This document shows positions 47,001-60,900 of a stretch of DNA of 64,000 bases, piece by piece. This stretch comes from Diadema setosum. Its lineage: Eukaryota; Echinodermata; Echinoidea; Diadematoida; Diadematidae. Position numbers and translations under genes: made by a program. Location: NCBI RefSeq assembly GCF_964275005.1, contig NC_092705.1, positions 7,614,641-7,678,640 of the forward strand. The letters are read 5' to 3'. The notes beneath the pieces are model-generated. The model worked only from the letters and a program-made list of their open reading frames with translations, made no database searches and had not been told where the DNA came from. Every line of letters starts with the position of its first letter. Within the stretch, counting starts at the first letter, position 1.

Positions 47001-50000
47001 TGACCCCATTATGCATCAAAAACTCTCAGCCCATTGCAGCTTGGTATCTACTAAATGCAAAGTTGTGAATTCATTGAATAGGCTAGTTTACAGCTGTGCT
47101 CTAAGCGATGGGTAATTTCAAGACCTGGTACACAGCTATTCAATTCCTCTTTCCCTATTAAATACAGCTTAAACATTTAAAACCTAACTTGTATTCATTC
47201 ATTAGATGTTGCACTGTCTCACAATAGCTTAGATTATGGGTAGCAGGAACGACCTTTCTCACAAAGGTACATTGTACTGTACAGCAAGAAATATTCATGG
47301 CATAAAATTTTTGCAAACTGGATCTCACAGCCTTTTTCGCTGCGTGAAATTTTTGCGAATTGCCACTGGCATCAAATGCATTATAGTGTACACAAGAACT
47401 TTGACATGCATTTTATTTTCGTGAATCTTGTCTCTCGCAAAATTTGCGAGATCAAAATGCAAGCGAAAAATTCTGTTTTTATGACGTGTATGCCTATGAT
47501 ATGAATGTGCCAGAATACACACCACCTTAACCCTAAAAGGGCCAGGCTTTTTTAGCTATGCTAAGACCGGGGGGATCGATCCCCCCCCCCCCCAGATCTC
47601 GGCCATCGGTGGTGCGATCGCAATGAAATTTTGCATGCGTGAGACCCACGTCATAATCTACAAGATTGTGTCATAAGATTTTTTGAAACAATCAATTTCT
47701 AATTTCAACTAATCAATTATGCAAATTAAGCTCAAGCTCACATTTTAGCCTAATTAAAAGCATTGAGTCTAATTTTTGATATGTAAATCTGTTTTAGCAT
47801 ATTCAACAATGTACATCACAAAAACTTCCAAAACTCATTTCAATTCTTATGTATTTTATTGTTTTCAGAATTTCTAATGTATTTCATTGTTTTTCAACTT
47901 TTGTTTTTTCTTAGTTTTTTATTGGAAATTGTCACTGACCACTTTTCTACCATAATTAGCATAACATTAATCAATGAGAACGATTAATTGTAAAAATAAT
48001 CAGGTTTTTATGACTTCCATGACAGAGCACTGTTTTCCATAGGAAATGTACACAAAATCACAAAATTGTGCCCATTTTGGGGCGACATTCTGTTACAAAA
48101 ATGGGCGTGGCTTCACAAAAGTATGCGCGGACGTTGCAAATTTGGTCTCAAAAGTTGCGTGAGACTTGAACAAACAAGGTCAAGAAGCCTCGCGACGAGG
48201 CCTTCTCGCATTACAGAATTATAGCGCGAAACGTCGAGGGGGGCGGATTCCGCCGGCATAAGACAATGGGGTATGTCACGTGACTTGCTGCATTAAAATA
48301 TAGAAGGAACTGGCAAGAACTTACAGCAATGTAGCAACATCTGCTAGAGGAAATGATGTAAACAAAGGCTCCTACCTGATATGGTTAAACAGCATCCATG
48401 ATAACACTGCCATCCAGTGTCATGTACTATAGCAGCTAATCGTACAATGACTATGTAACAGCTATTGACTGCCACCAATTCACGACATACTAATAATAAT
48501 AATTTGATGGCTATTTGTACTATTATTACAGGTAAATGCTATACTCAGTTTTTACATTTCATTGATAGTATTCACTATTTGTTTTTCTCATTTCAGCCCT
48601 TTCTTACTCATCATTTTTTTTTTCTTTTGGCTGCAGGATTTTCAAAGGACTCTTCACGGCTATGCTGATTTTTAAATTGGCAACACTTCTTGAAAAATTT
48701 CAATCTGCTTTCTTTCTTAATATATTAGCATATGTTTGCAAACATATATTGCTTTCTTATTTGCAACTTTAATGAAATTAACCAGTTCAATCTGATATTT
48801 CCTGAATATAAGATATACAGTGAAACCAGGAGTTGCCAATTTAACGACAAGATAGTGATTCTGCAGAACTTTCCCAAGGAGTTGATGGATGAATAATTAG
48901 TCATACAGCTGTATGACAAGTGAAGGTGGATATTCAAACTCACTTTTGTTGTTGAATCTTTTCCAGCTTTGTGCTCAATTTCAGGATTTCTTGCTGGCAT
49001 TCTGTTAATCTGGAGGAGAGAAACAAAGCAGTGGTTGGCATCAAAGATACATTTTTATGTCAGTAATGCCTATCAGACATCATAGATGTAAGTATCAAGA
49101 TACATCTTGCTTGTTTGACTGTGTATTTAAAACATAACAGAAAGAGTTTATCTATATAGAGTTCAAGTAGAGTTCGAGTAAATGATCCCCAGTTGCACTG
49201 AATTGAATGCAATACCAGTAGAAGAACTTCAATAGCATTATAAACTTGTTTGAATGAGATGGTTTATGTACAGACAAATACACAATGAGGTTCTAGGACA
49301 ATGACCCTAAACCCTTCACCTTCTCCTAAAACATTAATCCTAATCCTGACTCTAACCCAAGTTCTAACCCTAACCCTTGCCCCAATCTTTGCTCTAACCC
49401 TATCACTAATCAATATTTAGCCAGGGGGTAATTGTCCTGATACAATCCCATAAACATATTAGAATAAATCTGCACTCCACAATGCCCGAGATGGGAAGAT
49501 GGGGAAGAACTCCTTACAATACTAAAGAAAAAATACTTCCCAAGTTAATCTTTCAATCCACAAATTTGAGGTGCATTTGTGCTCTTTTTTATTTGTGTGT
49601 GTGCTCCATCACAGACTGTAGATAACAGTGGATGTCATCGCCATGGTTACGCTCCTCCTCACCTAGACTGGTACTGCTGCTGTGCCTCGTTCCAGCGCTG
49701 CTCCCTTTGCGCGACCTCCCGCCGGTGGACATCCTTCTGCATCCTCAGCTCCTCCCGGTGCCTCTCGCTCATCTCGGCGGCCTGCCTCCGGAGATCCTCC
49801 TGAAGGGCGCCCTCTGTCTCCTCCGCCTCCCTCTGCAGGGCCTCCATCTTCTCCCGCATCGTCCTCTCGTTCTTCTCCTCCATCTCGGCTCCCTGCGTCC
49901 TCAGCTTGGCCTCCCAGCGGGCCTCCTGAAGGCTCAGCTCGAGGGTGGCCTTCTCCTAACAATGCAGAAAGTCATTTTGTCATTGCAGTTATTTCATCAC

Positions 50001-51903
50001 CAATACTACAATTGTATACTGTAAAAGTGGAAATTTTCGCGGTGTTGAAATTTTCACGCATTTCGCGCAACCAGAAACTAGCGCGAAAATAAAAACACGC
50101 GAATATTTTTGCTTGCCATACGTTCCTGTGCGTGATGTCTTGATTCCGCGGAATTAAAAACACGCGAAACTCTTCTGACCCGGCCTAGCGCGAAAAATTA
50201 GTCCCGCGAAAATATCCACTTTACAGTACTTCATTTCTCAAGTAACACATTAGCTGCCATGTCTCGTTCCCTGATCGGTACACATGCGACTGCCCATCTC
50301 AAAACTCACAAAAAGTACGCCAAAATAGATTTTGCATTTTTCCATATAGTTTTAAAGAGTAAGCTCTAAAATTAAAAATGATATGTATAGCTTGATAAAA
50401 CTGGACCATCTTAACCCATTCAAAAAGTGACTGAAATAAGAGAGAATTCGGTGTAGTTTCAAAGAAATGGGAGAAAAGAGGATTTACCGTAATGATTGGA
50501 GTTACTCAAGCATGCTGTGCAGAAGGATCAATTAAAACATGTTCTATTCTGCATTAAAAGCAGTGCCTAGGCATGCCTGTGTGAAAAAATGTGATCAAGA
50601 AAACTGCTTTTATCTTGATCTTGGTTTTGTTTTCAGCCGCCAAATTTTGACTGTAGGTAGAGAAAAGATTACCCTCCCAGGTCAGACAAACTTTAAAAAG
50701 TTGATAAACCTGATTGACATATTTTGGGCCACTACAGAGAATCCTAATCTGGGACTTTTAGTGGGTTTTTAGCTGGGTGGTCACGTATGGCCTAATACTA
50801 GTCAGCAGTGAATGGAGTTTACGCAAACTTCCTGAACCCAGTCATATCAGACAGGCCTTCCCATGAGATTGTTGTTTTATCTGACTAAACATTACTGACA
50901 CTGAAATTTGTGACGAACTGGCAAAATCCACAGAAAGTATGACAGTTTAGACTGAAGTACACTATGTACGTAGATGCCAACATAATGGGTTAATGCAAAC
51001 ATGCAGTGGGAGATCACTATTCAGCAAAATGAATCCATACAAAAATATCCAGGAATCACATTACTTTATAAGTTTATGTGAGTTAGACACTGAAATTTGA
51101 CCAACACACAAATATTGAAACATCAAGCTCATGATAATTATGGAACTTTGGTTAAATGCCAACACGTACATTACACAGGTACATTTATTGAGTAAAATCA
51201 GTCCAGTCATTTTCCGATATCTTGCCTTTAAACAAAATGTCGACATGTCTGCCACTGCCAGCATTTCCCCATAAGTCGGATTGACACAATGAACTATGTG
51301 ATGAATATTTGCACTACAGTACATGTACCTTCAAAGTTCCATTGATGTAGACGAGCAATATAAGACACCATCAAGATTTGCATGATTACAATATTCAAAG
51401 CATCCCAGATAATGCACATATTGAAAATCTGCAAGTGGATGAGTAGAGCAGAATTAGAAATACACAAACTGCAAAATTATGCATCATTCCAAGGGAATCT
51501 GATACTAATTGAGTCAAGGGGTTAAAATGCAATGTTCTGCTTTGACAGCAACCTGCGTACTCCCCTTTTGTATTTAAGACTTTCAATGCCACCGTTTTAC
51601 CTTTTCTCTCACAGCCCTATCCCTCTCTCTCTGCAGCTCTTCTGCCTCCCTCTTTGCTTTCTCCAAGTCTTTTCGGACGTCTTCCAAGGTCCGCCTCTCT
51701 TCATCCAGCTTCCGCTCCATCTCGTGGAAGGAAGCCGTCCGCTCCGTCTCCAGGGATGATATTCGCTGCTCCAGAGCTAGCTCCTTCTCTCTCCACTCCT
51801 CTCGCTCCTGAAGGTCATAGACAAAGGAAGTGCTTCATGTTGATGTAACACCAAAATAATGGGTAGGTTACATACTAGTAGCCACTACAGTCAGGGTGCT
51901 ATA

Positions 51904-51935
<32 letters not shown>

Positions 51936-54900
51936 TTGCATGGTCGGGCAAGCAGATTTTGAAATTGTTGCAGAACACTCGCCCGAAAAGAAAGTGAAAA
52001 AAAGAAGATATAAGAAAATGATACAGAAAATTACTTGTAAGTCAGAGACTTAATAAATCATAATCATATAAATAAAACAGCACACACTGCTTCGCACACT
52101 GACACATTGGAGTAACAAACTTGGTTTGATCAAGTGTTGGTGTTGCATTGCATTGGGGTTTCATCACAGAAGTGTTGGAGAGTGGCTGAAATGGCCTCAA
52201 AGTGCTTTGCATCACTATACAGTCATTATCTTTGGGCTTCTGTATGGATGACTTTGTGGGTTTGTGGAGGGGGGGGGGGGAGTGAAAAAAATTGAGGTTT
52301 CAAAACTTTTTGTTTGCCCAATTTAGGCCAGCATTTCTTCTCATCGTTTCAAAACACTTGCCCTACTTTGATTTTCACTTGCCACGGGCAATTGGGCAAG
52401 TGCTTACAATGTATGTAGCACCTTGACAATGCTTACTCGATATGACCTGCATAACTGCCATGTGAGGACACAGAGAGAGGCACAAGGCTTGCCCCTCAGT
52501 GCAGACAGTGCTTCTTGCTAGCACACTATTAGCCAAGGAGCAGCCATGGAGTGCAAACACATCTGGTAGAATTGTTTTGTGAGTGCATGGAGGACATGTG
52601 TGCAGAAGAAAGTCCGCCATTACTATAAAGTAGGGCACTTCTACGTCTCCTTGTGATCACAGAAATTTGACATACTCGGCTGTCTATACGTTTGTGTAGC
52701 ACTCAAAAGCAATCCATAGGTGAACAAATTGCAGGTATTTCTCAATGCATTGATAATCATTTAATCACTGTTTGGATTTATAAAGGTACAACTGTAAGGA
52801 AGTATGAAAATGGCCACTGTGTTGGAATCTGATTGATAAGAGAATGAAACCATTGAGCAGACCCAATCAAGATCAAGATGTCATTCAAGTGTCCATTAAC
52901 TTATCGAATGCAGTCTTGATCTACAAGAATTGCATATCATAATGTGCTATCAATAAAAATATGCATGTAAATGGCAAATCTTTGCTTTTAGAACATGTAC
53001 AAGTGTAGCTTGCTTTGGATTTAACAAACTGTACCAATGTGTATTTTTGTGTATGTATACTTTATGTACATTTGTGACCCGCTACAACAAAAAGGTCCTA
53101 AAGTCGCGCACGGTCGAAGCCGTGAAAATCGAGTTTGAAGTCAGAGCATTAAAATTGGTCAAAACTTACGATTTTCTGATTTTGATATATTATTGGAGTC
53201 TAACATGTCTTCTATCATCTGTCGAAATTTTGAAGCAAAATGATCAAAGGAAAGATAGAAAACAGCGTTTTTCTGAGCCATGTTTTTTGGCGTTTCAACG
53301 AAGCAGAAACTTGTTCGAAAATTTGGATTGAGCGCCACAGATAGGTTCCGCCCCTAACAACGACCAGAGTGATCTCATTGGTCAGTTTGCTGCTTGCTGC
53401 TAACCGAAGCGTGAAGCTCGCACACTGCCCAGTCGACTGGTGCGTGCGGGCGGGGTGCGCTATGCTCAGCCGCTTCTCACATCCTGGTCACTGATTGGTT
53501 GGTGAGGAGACCACCGACGCTGATGTGCTTGAATGAACTCTTCGGGAGTTGCTAGGGCTTACCTTTTATTGTCCAGAGGTGAACACTGACTTGCGTGTTC
53601 CTTGATCGCGATTGCGTCGAAAGGAAGACTTTTAGGGCGCTTTTCTCGAAACAGTGATTTCCAGACGTCTCGACATGCTCTCTTTTAAACATCGATATCT
53701 CCGCAGCCGATTATCTTTATAAAATGTGTTATATATCAATTTAAAGCTGAAAGATTAGGGGATTATATCATGCAATTTTCAAATAATCGACCTCGCCCGA
53801 CTTTAGGATCATTTTGTTGTAGCGGGTCACATTTTAATTCTTACTTTAGGCTTTGTGTATACATCTTTCAGATACCTTTGCTAGTCTGTCCTGTAGTAGC
53901 TTGACTTGCCGTTCTGCTTTTAGACAGTCCTCCCCCACAGATTCCAGCTGTTTGTTTGTAAGCTGTGCCAACTGCTGTGCTTCCTCCCACCTCTTCTTAT
54001 GCTCCTTTTGATGTTGCTTCAACTGAAATAGAGCCATGGTCAAAGTAAATTAATATCAGACCAATAACAAATTAAGTAGATTTGTCATGATATTTACATG
54101 ATCATCTTGCCAAAAGAATAGCTCATGCTGTGTTCATGGTTTCAATATTCTATCAAATTGTTTTGAATAGAAAAGAAGGCTATGGAATTTACATTTTTCA
54201 GAATTTTCTCACAATACAACTTAATCTCAAGCAAATGAAATGAGATGGTGATGTCATCACTTTTCAGCTCTCCTCTTGGCTGGCAAAAATGTGCATTTTC
54301 CAAGAAATAATTCTGGAGCTGGAGCTGTAATGATTTAACAATAATACATGTAGCTTCTGACTCAAATTGATATCCCCCCCCCCCCAACACGCCCATAATT
54401 TTCTAATTTCCTCAAAGATCAAAGCAATGGAAAAGTTGTGACACATGTGATACACTGTTTGGCTTCTTTAAGATTTGTTAAAGCCAACTTGACAGAGGAG
54501 AGAAACTCACAAAAGGAGATACAAATGTACTTCTTTACCATCACCCATGCTTGCTCATCAAGCAACCACGCCACGATGTGCATGTTTAGAAACTTTTTAG
54601 TGACAAATTACTTTCAAATCATATATTTTTCCAGTAACAAAGTGAAGATGCCTTGGAGTTTAGACACAGTACTGTAAAACACTATATTTTCGCGGCATGA
54701 AATTTTCGTGAGTTGCCTCTAGACATTCAATGCATATAGTGTAGAAAAGAACTTTCATGTGCATTTTAATTTCTCGAATCTTGCCTCTCGCGAAATTCGC
54801 GAAATTAAAATGCACATGAACATTCCTCATTTTACAGTATGATCATGTAGAAAACTATTTGCAAATACCACAGAACATAAAGTTCACGGCTGTAGAATTT

Positions 54901-57888
54901 CAGAAGGGAGAGTGAGTATAATCATACTGTGTGTCTTTCTTCAAACAGACACAGCATGTAAGACACATGGGTACAAATTCACAAATGAAGTTGAAATTTA
55001 GTCCATGGATTATAAAGCAAAGTTTACTTGGGTAACGACACTTTGGTTACCCATACACAATTCCAATAATGAACACCCAAAGACACGTGCATGGGCAAAA
55101 TATGCCTCTGTCACTTTTGTTTTAGTTCATGGACTGAATTCAAACTGCTGATTTGTTTTAGACCTGCTAAGTGCTATGAAAATTTTGTGGCCATTGCGGT
55201 TAAACCCATAAAGTAATACCACTCCACTGCTTACGACATGTACCTGTTCTCTTACAGCTGCTTCCGTCACTCTGAGGGACTCACACTGATCTCTCGACTC
55301 TGTAAGTTCTCTCTTCTGGTCTGTGATCAGCTGCAGGGAATGTTGCCATGGATATTGTCAATTAACTTCATGAGTTCACACCGATTACCATTTCGCCCCT
55401 CTCTTCTTTAACAGAGCTCCCGGTTAATCTTTATTTTTTTCATTATTAACAAGGAAAAGTAGAAATTACGCGGTGCGTAAAATATGTCCCCGCCGGAAGT
55501 AGCATTTAGTAGCAAAATGTACAATATAGGTAAAAAGATCAAGGTCAAAGGTGAAAGAAGTCAAGGGTCAAAATTCTATGTAGAAGTTTTGAAGCCCTCA
55601 CCTAGTGCCATCACATAAAGCAAACGGAATCGAAATCGGGTTAGAAATGACGAAGGAGTAGCATTTTGTAGCCAATGTACAATATAGGTAAAAAAATCAA
55701 GGTCAAAGGTCAAAGAAGTCAAAGGTCAAAATTCTGTGTAGAAGTTTTGAAGCCCTCACCTAGTGCCATCACATAAAGCAAACGGAATCGAAATCGGGTT
55801 AGAAATGGCGAAGGAGTAGCATTTGGTAGCAAAATGTACAATACAGGTCAAAAATCAAGGTCAAAGGTCAAAGAAGTCAAAGGTCAAAATTCTGTGTAGA
55901 AGTTTTGAAGCCCTCACCTAGTGCCATCACTTAAAGCAAACGGAATCGAAATCGGGTTACAAATGGCGAAGGAGTAGCATTTGGTAGCAAAAAAGTACAA
56001 TATAGGTAAAAAATCAAGGTCAAAGGTCAAAGAAGTCAAAGGTCAAAATTCCGAGTAGAAGTTTTGAAGCCCTCACCTAGTGCCATCACATGAAGCAAAC
56101 GGAATTGAAATCGGGTTACAAATGGCGAAGGAGTAGCATTTTGTAGCAAAAAAGTACAATATAGGTCAAAAATCAAGGTCAAAGGTCAAAGAAGTCAAAG
56201 GTCAAAATTCTGTGTAGAAGTTTTGAAGCCCTCACCTAGTGCCATCATATAAAGCAAACGGAATCGAAATCGGGTTACAAATGGCGAAGGAGTAGCATTT
56301 TGAAGCAAAATGTACAATATAGGTCAAAGGTCAAGGTCAAAGGTCACAACTGAAATTCTGTATAGAAGTTTCAAAGCTCCTATGTAGTGCTATCATATAA
56401 AGCAAACAGAATCAAAATCGGGTTAGAAATGGCGAAGGAGTAGCATTTTGAACATTTTGATCACACACGGACGCACGGACACACGGACGCACGGACGGAC
56501 ACACGGACACACACACGTACGGAGCCCGTTTCATAGTCCCCTGCTCGAACTCGTTCGGCGGGGACAATAATGACCATCAAATATGAGCACAGAGAAAGTA
56601 CTCAGCATGAATTACCATTGTGTATTTCCACCTCTCTGTTTTTAATCTTAAATAGCCATTAGCATCTGAACTTATTCATTAAATTTTACCCTTACTTTGC
56701 ATTTACTTCTCAAGATTTTGACATGATTAGATATTGAGGTGTGAATTTTCAAAACCTCAACCTTCACTCCTCTGCTGAATATTCTCTAGCTTTCATGATT
56801 AGATACAATTGTATGTTCACATGAGCTCTTCAATGCTGTAGACATAATTACAAGCACAGTTGAATACTTTTTTTTGGTGAGATAATCAGAAACCTCTTAT
56901 GAAAATCGAAAGAGCATACAATTCTAACAGGAATTCAAAGCTTATTTGATGAAAATGAACTGAATTGAATTGAACTGAAAAACTGATTTTGAAAAAGCTG
57001 AGATATCCCAAAACAAAGAGGTCCTAGTAATTTAAGTGTAAAGTATGTATAATGGATGTATATTCTTTTGATAACAATAAAATATGTGAATATTATTTCT
57101 TCCCTTTGAGCACCAGAAGCAGTTCGTTAGACCTGTGAAAACGGTACAAAAGCCGCAAATATATGTAATTTTGGTCAAATCCAAGCCATACACTAGTATG
57201 CTACCATTTGTTGGATCTGGATGTATACCATCACAATAATGTAGAGATATTAGTAAAGTTGTGTTTTGCTGAAAAGCAAATATGGGGAATCACATTTGAA
57301 TCAAAATCATAATTCTGTTATCCCTTTTAAAACGAAAATGTCACTGTCTAGCACTACCCCTTCAAACTTGCCCCTATGCTACATGGATGGAAAGTGTAAA
57401 ACTATTTACATTTCCTAGACTACTGTGCTGTAATCACTCATGTCACCTGAGGGTATCTTGCTTGATACCCTTTTTAACAAATAGAATTATGGCTTACTGT
57501 TGGAACACTTCATTGAAACAACAAAGCAGATAAAGAGGTCGGGAGTTGGTGTCACAAACTCACAATCTTCTGCTTCTCGATTTCCAGCATCAGGGAGTCG
57601 TTGGCCGTCTTCAGTTTCTCCAGCGCTGCCACCTTCTCTTGCTCTCGCTGCCTCAGACTGGCCGACACCTTGGCCATCGTCTGGAGTCAGGGTCAAATAC
57701 AATATGATGGTAAGCAAGAGAAACTAACATTTATTATTATTGTTATTATTATTATTATTATCATTATTATCATCATAATCACCATCATCATCATCATTAT
57801 TATTATTATTATTATTATTATCATTATTATCATTATTATCATCATCATAATCACCATATCATCATTATTATTATTATTATTATTATTA

Positions 57889-57922
<34 letters not shown>

Positions 57923-60900
57923 CATGATTCCAACATTCACAAAGTGAACTTGTGGAGATTCAAAAGAGATATCAAAGAGATATTTCTGAGTTACATGTAT
58001 ACGTGTACATGCAGATATGGGTGAAAATGATTTTCAAAGCATGGACTGCGGTGAATACATGAAGGGATATGAAAAAATTGTTTCATCATTTAAGGGTGTG
58101 AAAGAATACTGTAAAAGTGGACATTTTCGCAGTGTTGAAATTTTCGCGCATTTCGCCCAACTAGAAATTAGCACAAAAAGTAAAAGCACGCGAAAGTTTG
58201 CTTGCCATAATGTGTTCCAGTAGTTGATGTCTTGATTCTCTTGATTTAAAATCGTGCGAAACTCATCTTAACCAGCTGAGCGCGAAGAATTACTCACACA
58301 AAAATATCTATTTTTACAGCATTATTATAGTCATTATTTTTTTAGGGAGGCCTCTTGCAGAGTCAGGCAGACTTGGCAACACTACTTAGCACATACAGGT
58401 TCAGAATAAACTATAAACAATACTTATTCTACTTGATCGACGACGGTGCCAGACTGTCTCTTATAATAGTATGAATTTATATTGTGCCAAATCCACTCTG
58501 CAAGAGGGCTCAAAGCACATACATACTCTTATTATCCTGGTCACTGGATACATTATTTCTCGCCACACTGACAGTGCACATTCTCCACTCCCTGGGGAGC
58601 ATTAGAGCCAGTCGCCATTTTACAGGCATGCACATGCTTATCAACGAACATTAAAACATTTTCATCCTACCGGGTACCCATATAGTGCTGGGTGGAGAGC
58701 AGCAATGTGAATAAAGTGCCTTGCTAAAAAAGCAAACATGTCGGGCTTCATGGAGCTCGAACCCGCGAACCTACACCACGCTCATATGATTCATAAACGT
58801 GCCCTCTTATCCACTCGGCCGCGACAGCTCCATTTATTCTTATTCTGAACAAACTAAAACAAACTGAAGAAAACAGGACAAGATAAATGTGTACAGTTAT
58901 GACACAAGCAAGATTGACTCTGAACTGTTTCACACCTTGTCCAGCTGGGCAATCATGCCGTCCTTCTTCTTCTCCGTAGCTTGGGCCACAGCCAGGAGCT
59001 GCTGTACCTCAAGAATCCTGGCTTGGAGCATGCTGATCTGATCCTCACAGTGCTGGAAGAGGAGAGAGAGCAAAGCATATGATACCAGTACACAAATTTC
59101 ATTACAGTGAGAGGAACTGTGTCAAACAAAACAGAACAAACAATCAAACAAACAAACAAAAAATCCTTCTTGTAATTACATTTTTTGTAATGTATTTCTT
59201 CTCCTGTTTGAACAAACAGTTCAGAAACTCGAATGAATCTGTTTCTTGAGAGCTAACATTCATGCCTCAAATGACAGTCAGAAGAAGCATATTCAGTCAT
59301 TCTGAACATTTACAAATCCAACTTGATATTACAGTCAACAACTATGTAGGTATGATAGATAACTGGATTGTGGAAGAAAAATATCAGGATTATCACATAT
59401 ATGACAGATTAAAACAATTATTCTCCCTCCTTTCTTGGTGTTTACTGAAAGTATTTAAATAGTATTACGTACATGTCTGTCAGAATAACCTTGTTAAGCC
59501 AGAATTCTCCTGTTGACTGCGAACTGAAATTTTAGCAATTATGTAGAATTTGACATCAACATGAGGGGACAGACAGGCAAACAGACAGACAGACAGACAG
59601 ACACACACACACAAATAGACAATGACATTTGATGATGCGTGAAGGGTTAACATTCAAGCACAGCTTCTGGTACAATCTGTGAATGTCACTTTCCGAATCA
59701 CCTTTCGCCGGCATCTCTCGCGCTCCAAACCGTCTCGCAGCAGCCTCATCTCTGCTAAAAGGCTGTTGTCTGCCAGGCCGACCCCTGACCTTTGACTGGA
59801 GGTCAGATGTGATGTCTGATGAGAGGCCAGCCCACTGTCAAGAGGAAGTCTTTCTGGTGATGGAGACAGACCGTGGAATGCCTGTGCCCTGTATAAAAGT
59901 AATTGGCAAACGAACCTGTCAATGAATGCCTGGTCCTAAAAACCTATCACTTCAGTAGCATCTCCTGCCCTAAGCACTTACTGAGGGGACCCTTCAGACG
60001 TCATTAACATGCAAAATATATACAGAGAATGAATCCAAATGATATAAGGGTCAATCCACGTCAAATCATCCAATTTTCAGAAAAGTTGTCACCCGACCCC
60101 CTCCGATTTTCTTTAAAATCGCACCAAATGTTCCCCAAAGTGTCTGACGGAAAATCCCAAAATATTTTGCCCCAAGGTCAATTGGTTGCTAAGATACAGC
60201 CTCACAAAGCAACCGGTGCGCATTCCAAAAAATTAGTTAAAAGAAAATTAGGCATTTTTGATTGACTGTTTTAGCTTGGATATTTATGCAAAAGTGTTCA
60301 TTATCTGGAAATTGAGAGAACTTTATAGTCTTTGCAAGAAAAACTGACTGTGACGCGAAATTGACTTTTCGTTAACGTGCACGAGGTCACCGAAAATGGT
60401 GTTAAATGTTAAGTTTAAAAATTTTAATGCGTATTTAGAAGCTAATATCTTCCACATTTCATCACCTTAGGTTCTAAAATATTATGCTGTTGAAGGCTTT
60501 GACTTGCTCAGTAATTTTGAAAAAAAATTGGCGCATTCATGATCACCGTTTTTACGGAGAGCGCCCTCAAAGTTGACAAAAATGAAAAATGTGCCAAATT
60601 CAAGGTCACGGATCACCCTTCGTCCCACCTAGGAATAGCATCAATTTTTGTATATTGATAGACATTTACCTATATTATCTTGGGTTACCAAAGAAATTTT
60701 GCTCCCGAAATGTTTAATGGCAAATTTACCCCACCGAAAATGGTCGTAAACGGCCAAATTCCCATGTAATACCGCATATTGGGTTTAGAGGACATTTCAA
60801 ATGTCCACGCTTTCAAGATGAAAAGCACTAGCCCTGTGATATTTGCAGTAGGGATTGTCTGTTATACATATTTTAGTAATATATACCACAAAGCACTTTT

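Noticed and set aside
49659..50092. Plus-strand Pro/Ser-rich frames of up to 136 codons
   Set aside because: They are the reverse complement of centrobin exon h, whose minus-strand heptads and splice sites are decisive.
55505..56455. CRISPR-like or satellite array
   Set aside because: The 158-base units are contiguous tandem copies without spacers, inside a transposon-like frame in an animal intron.
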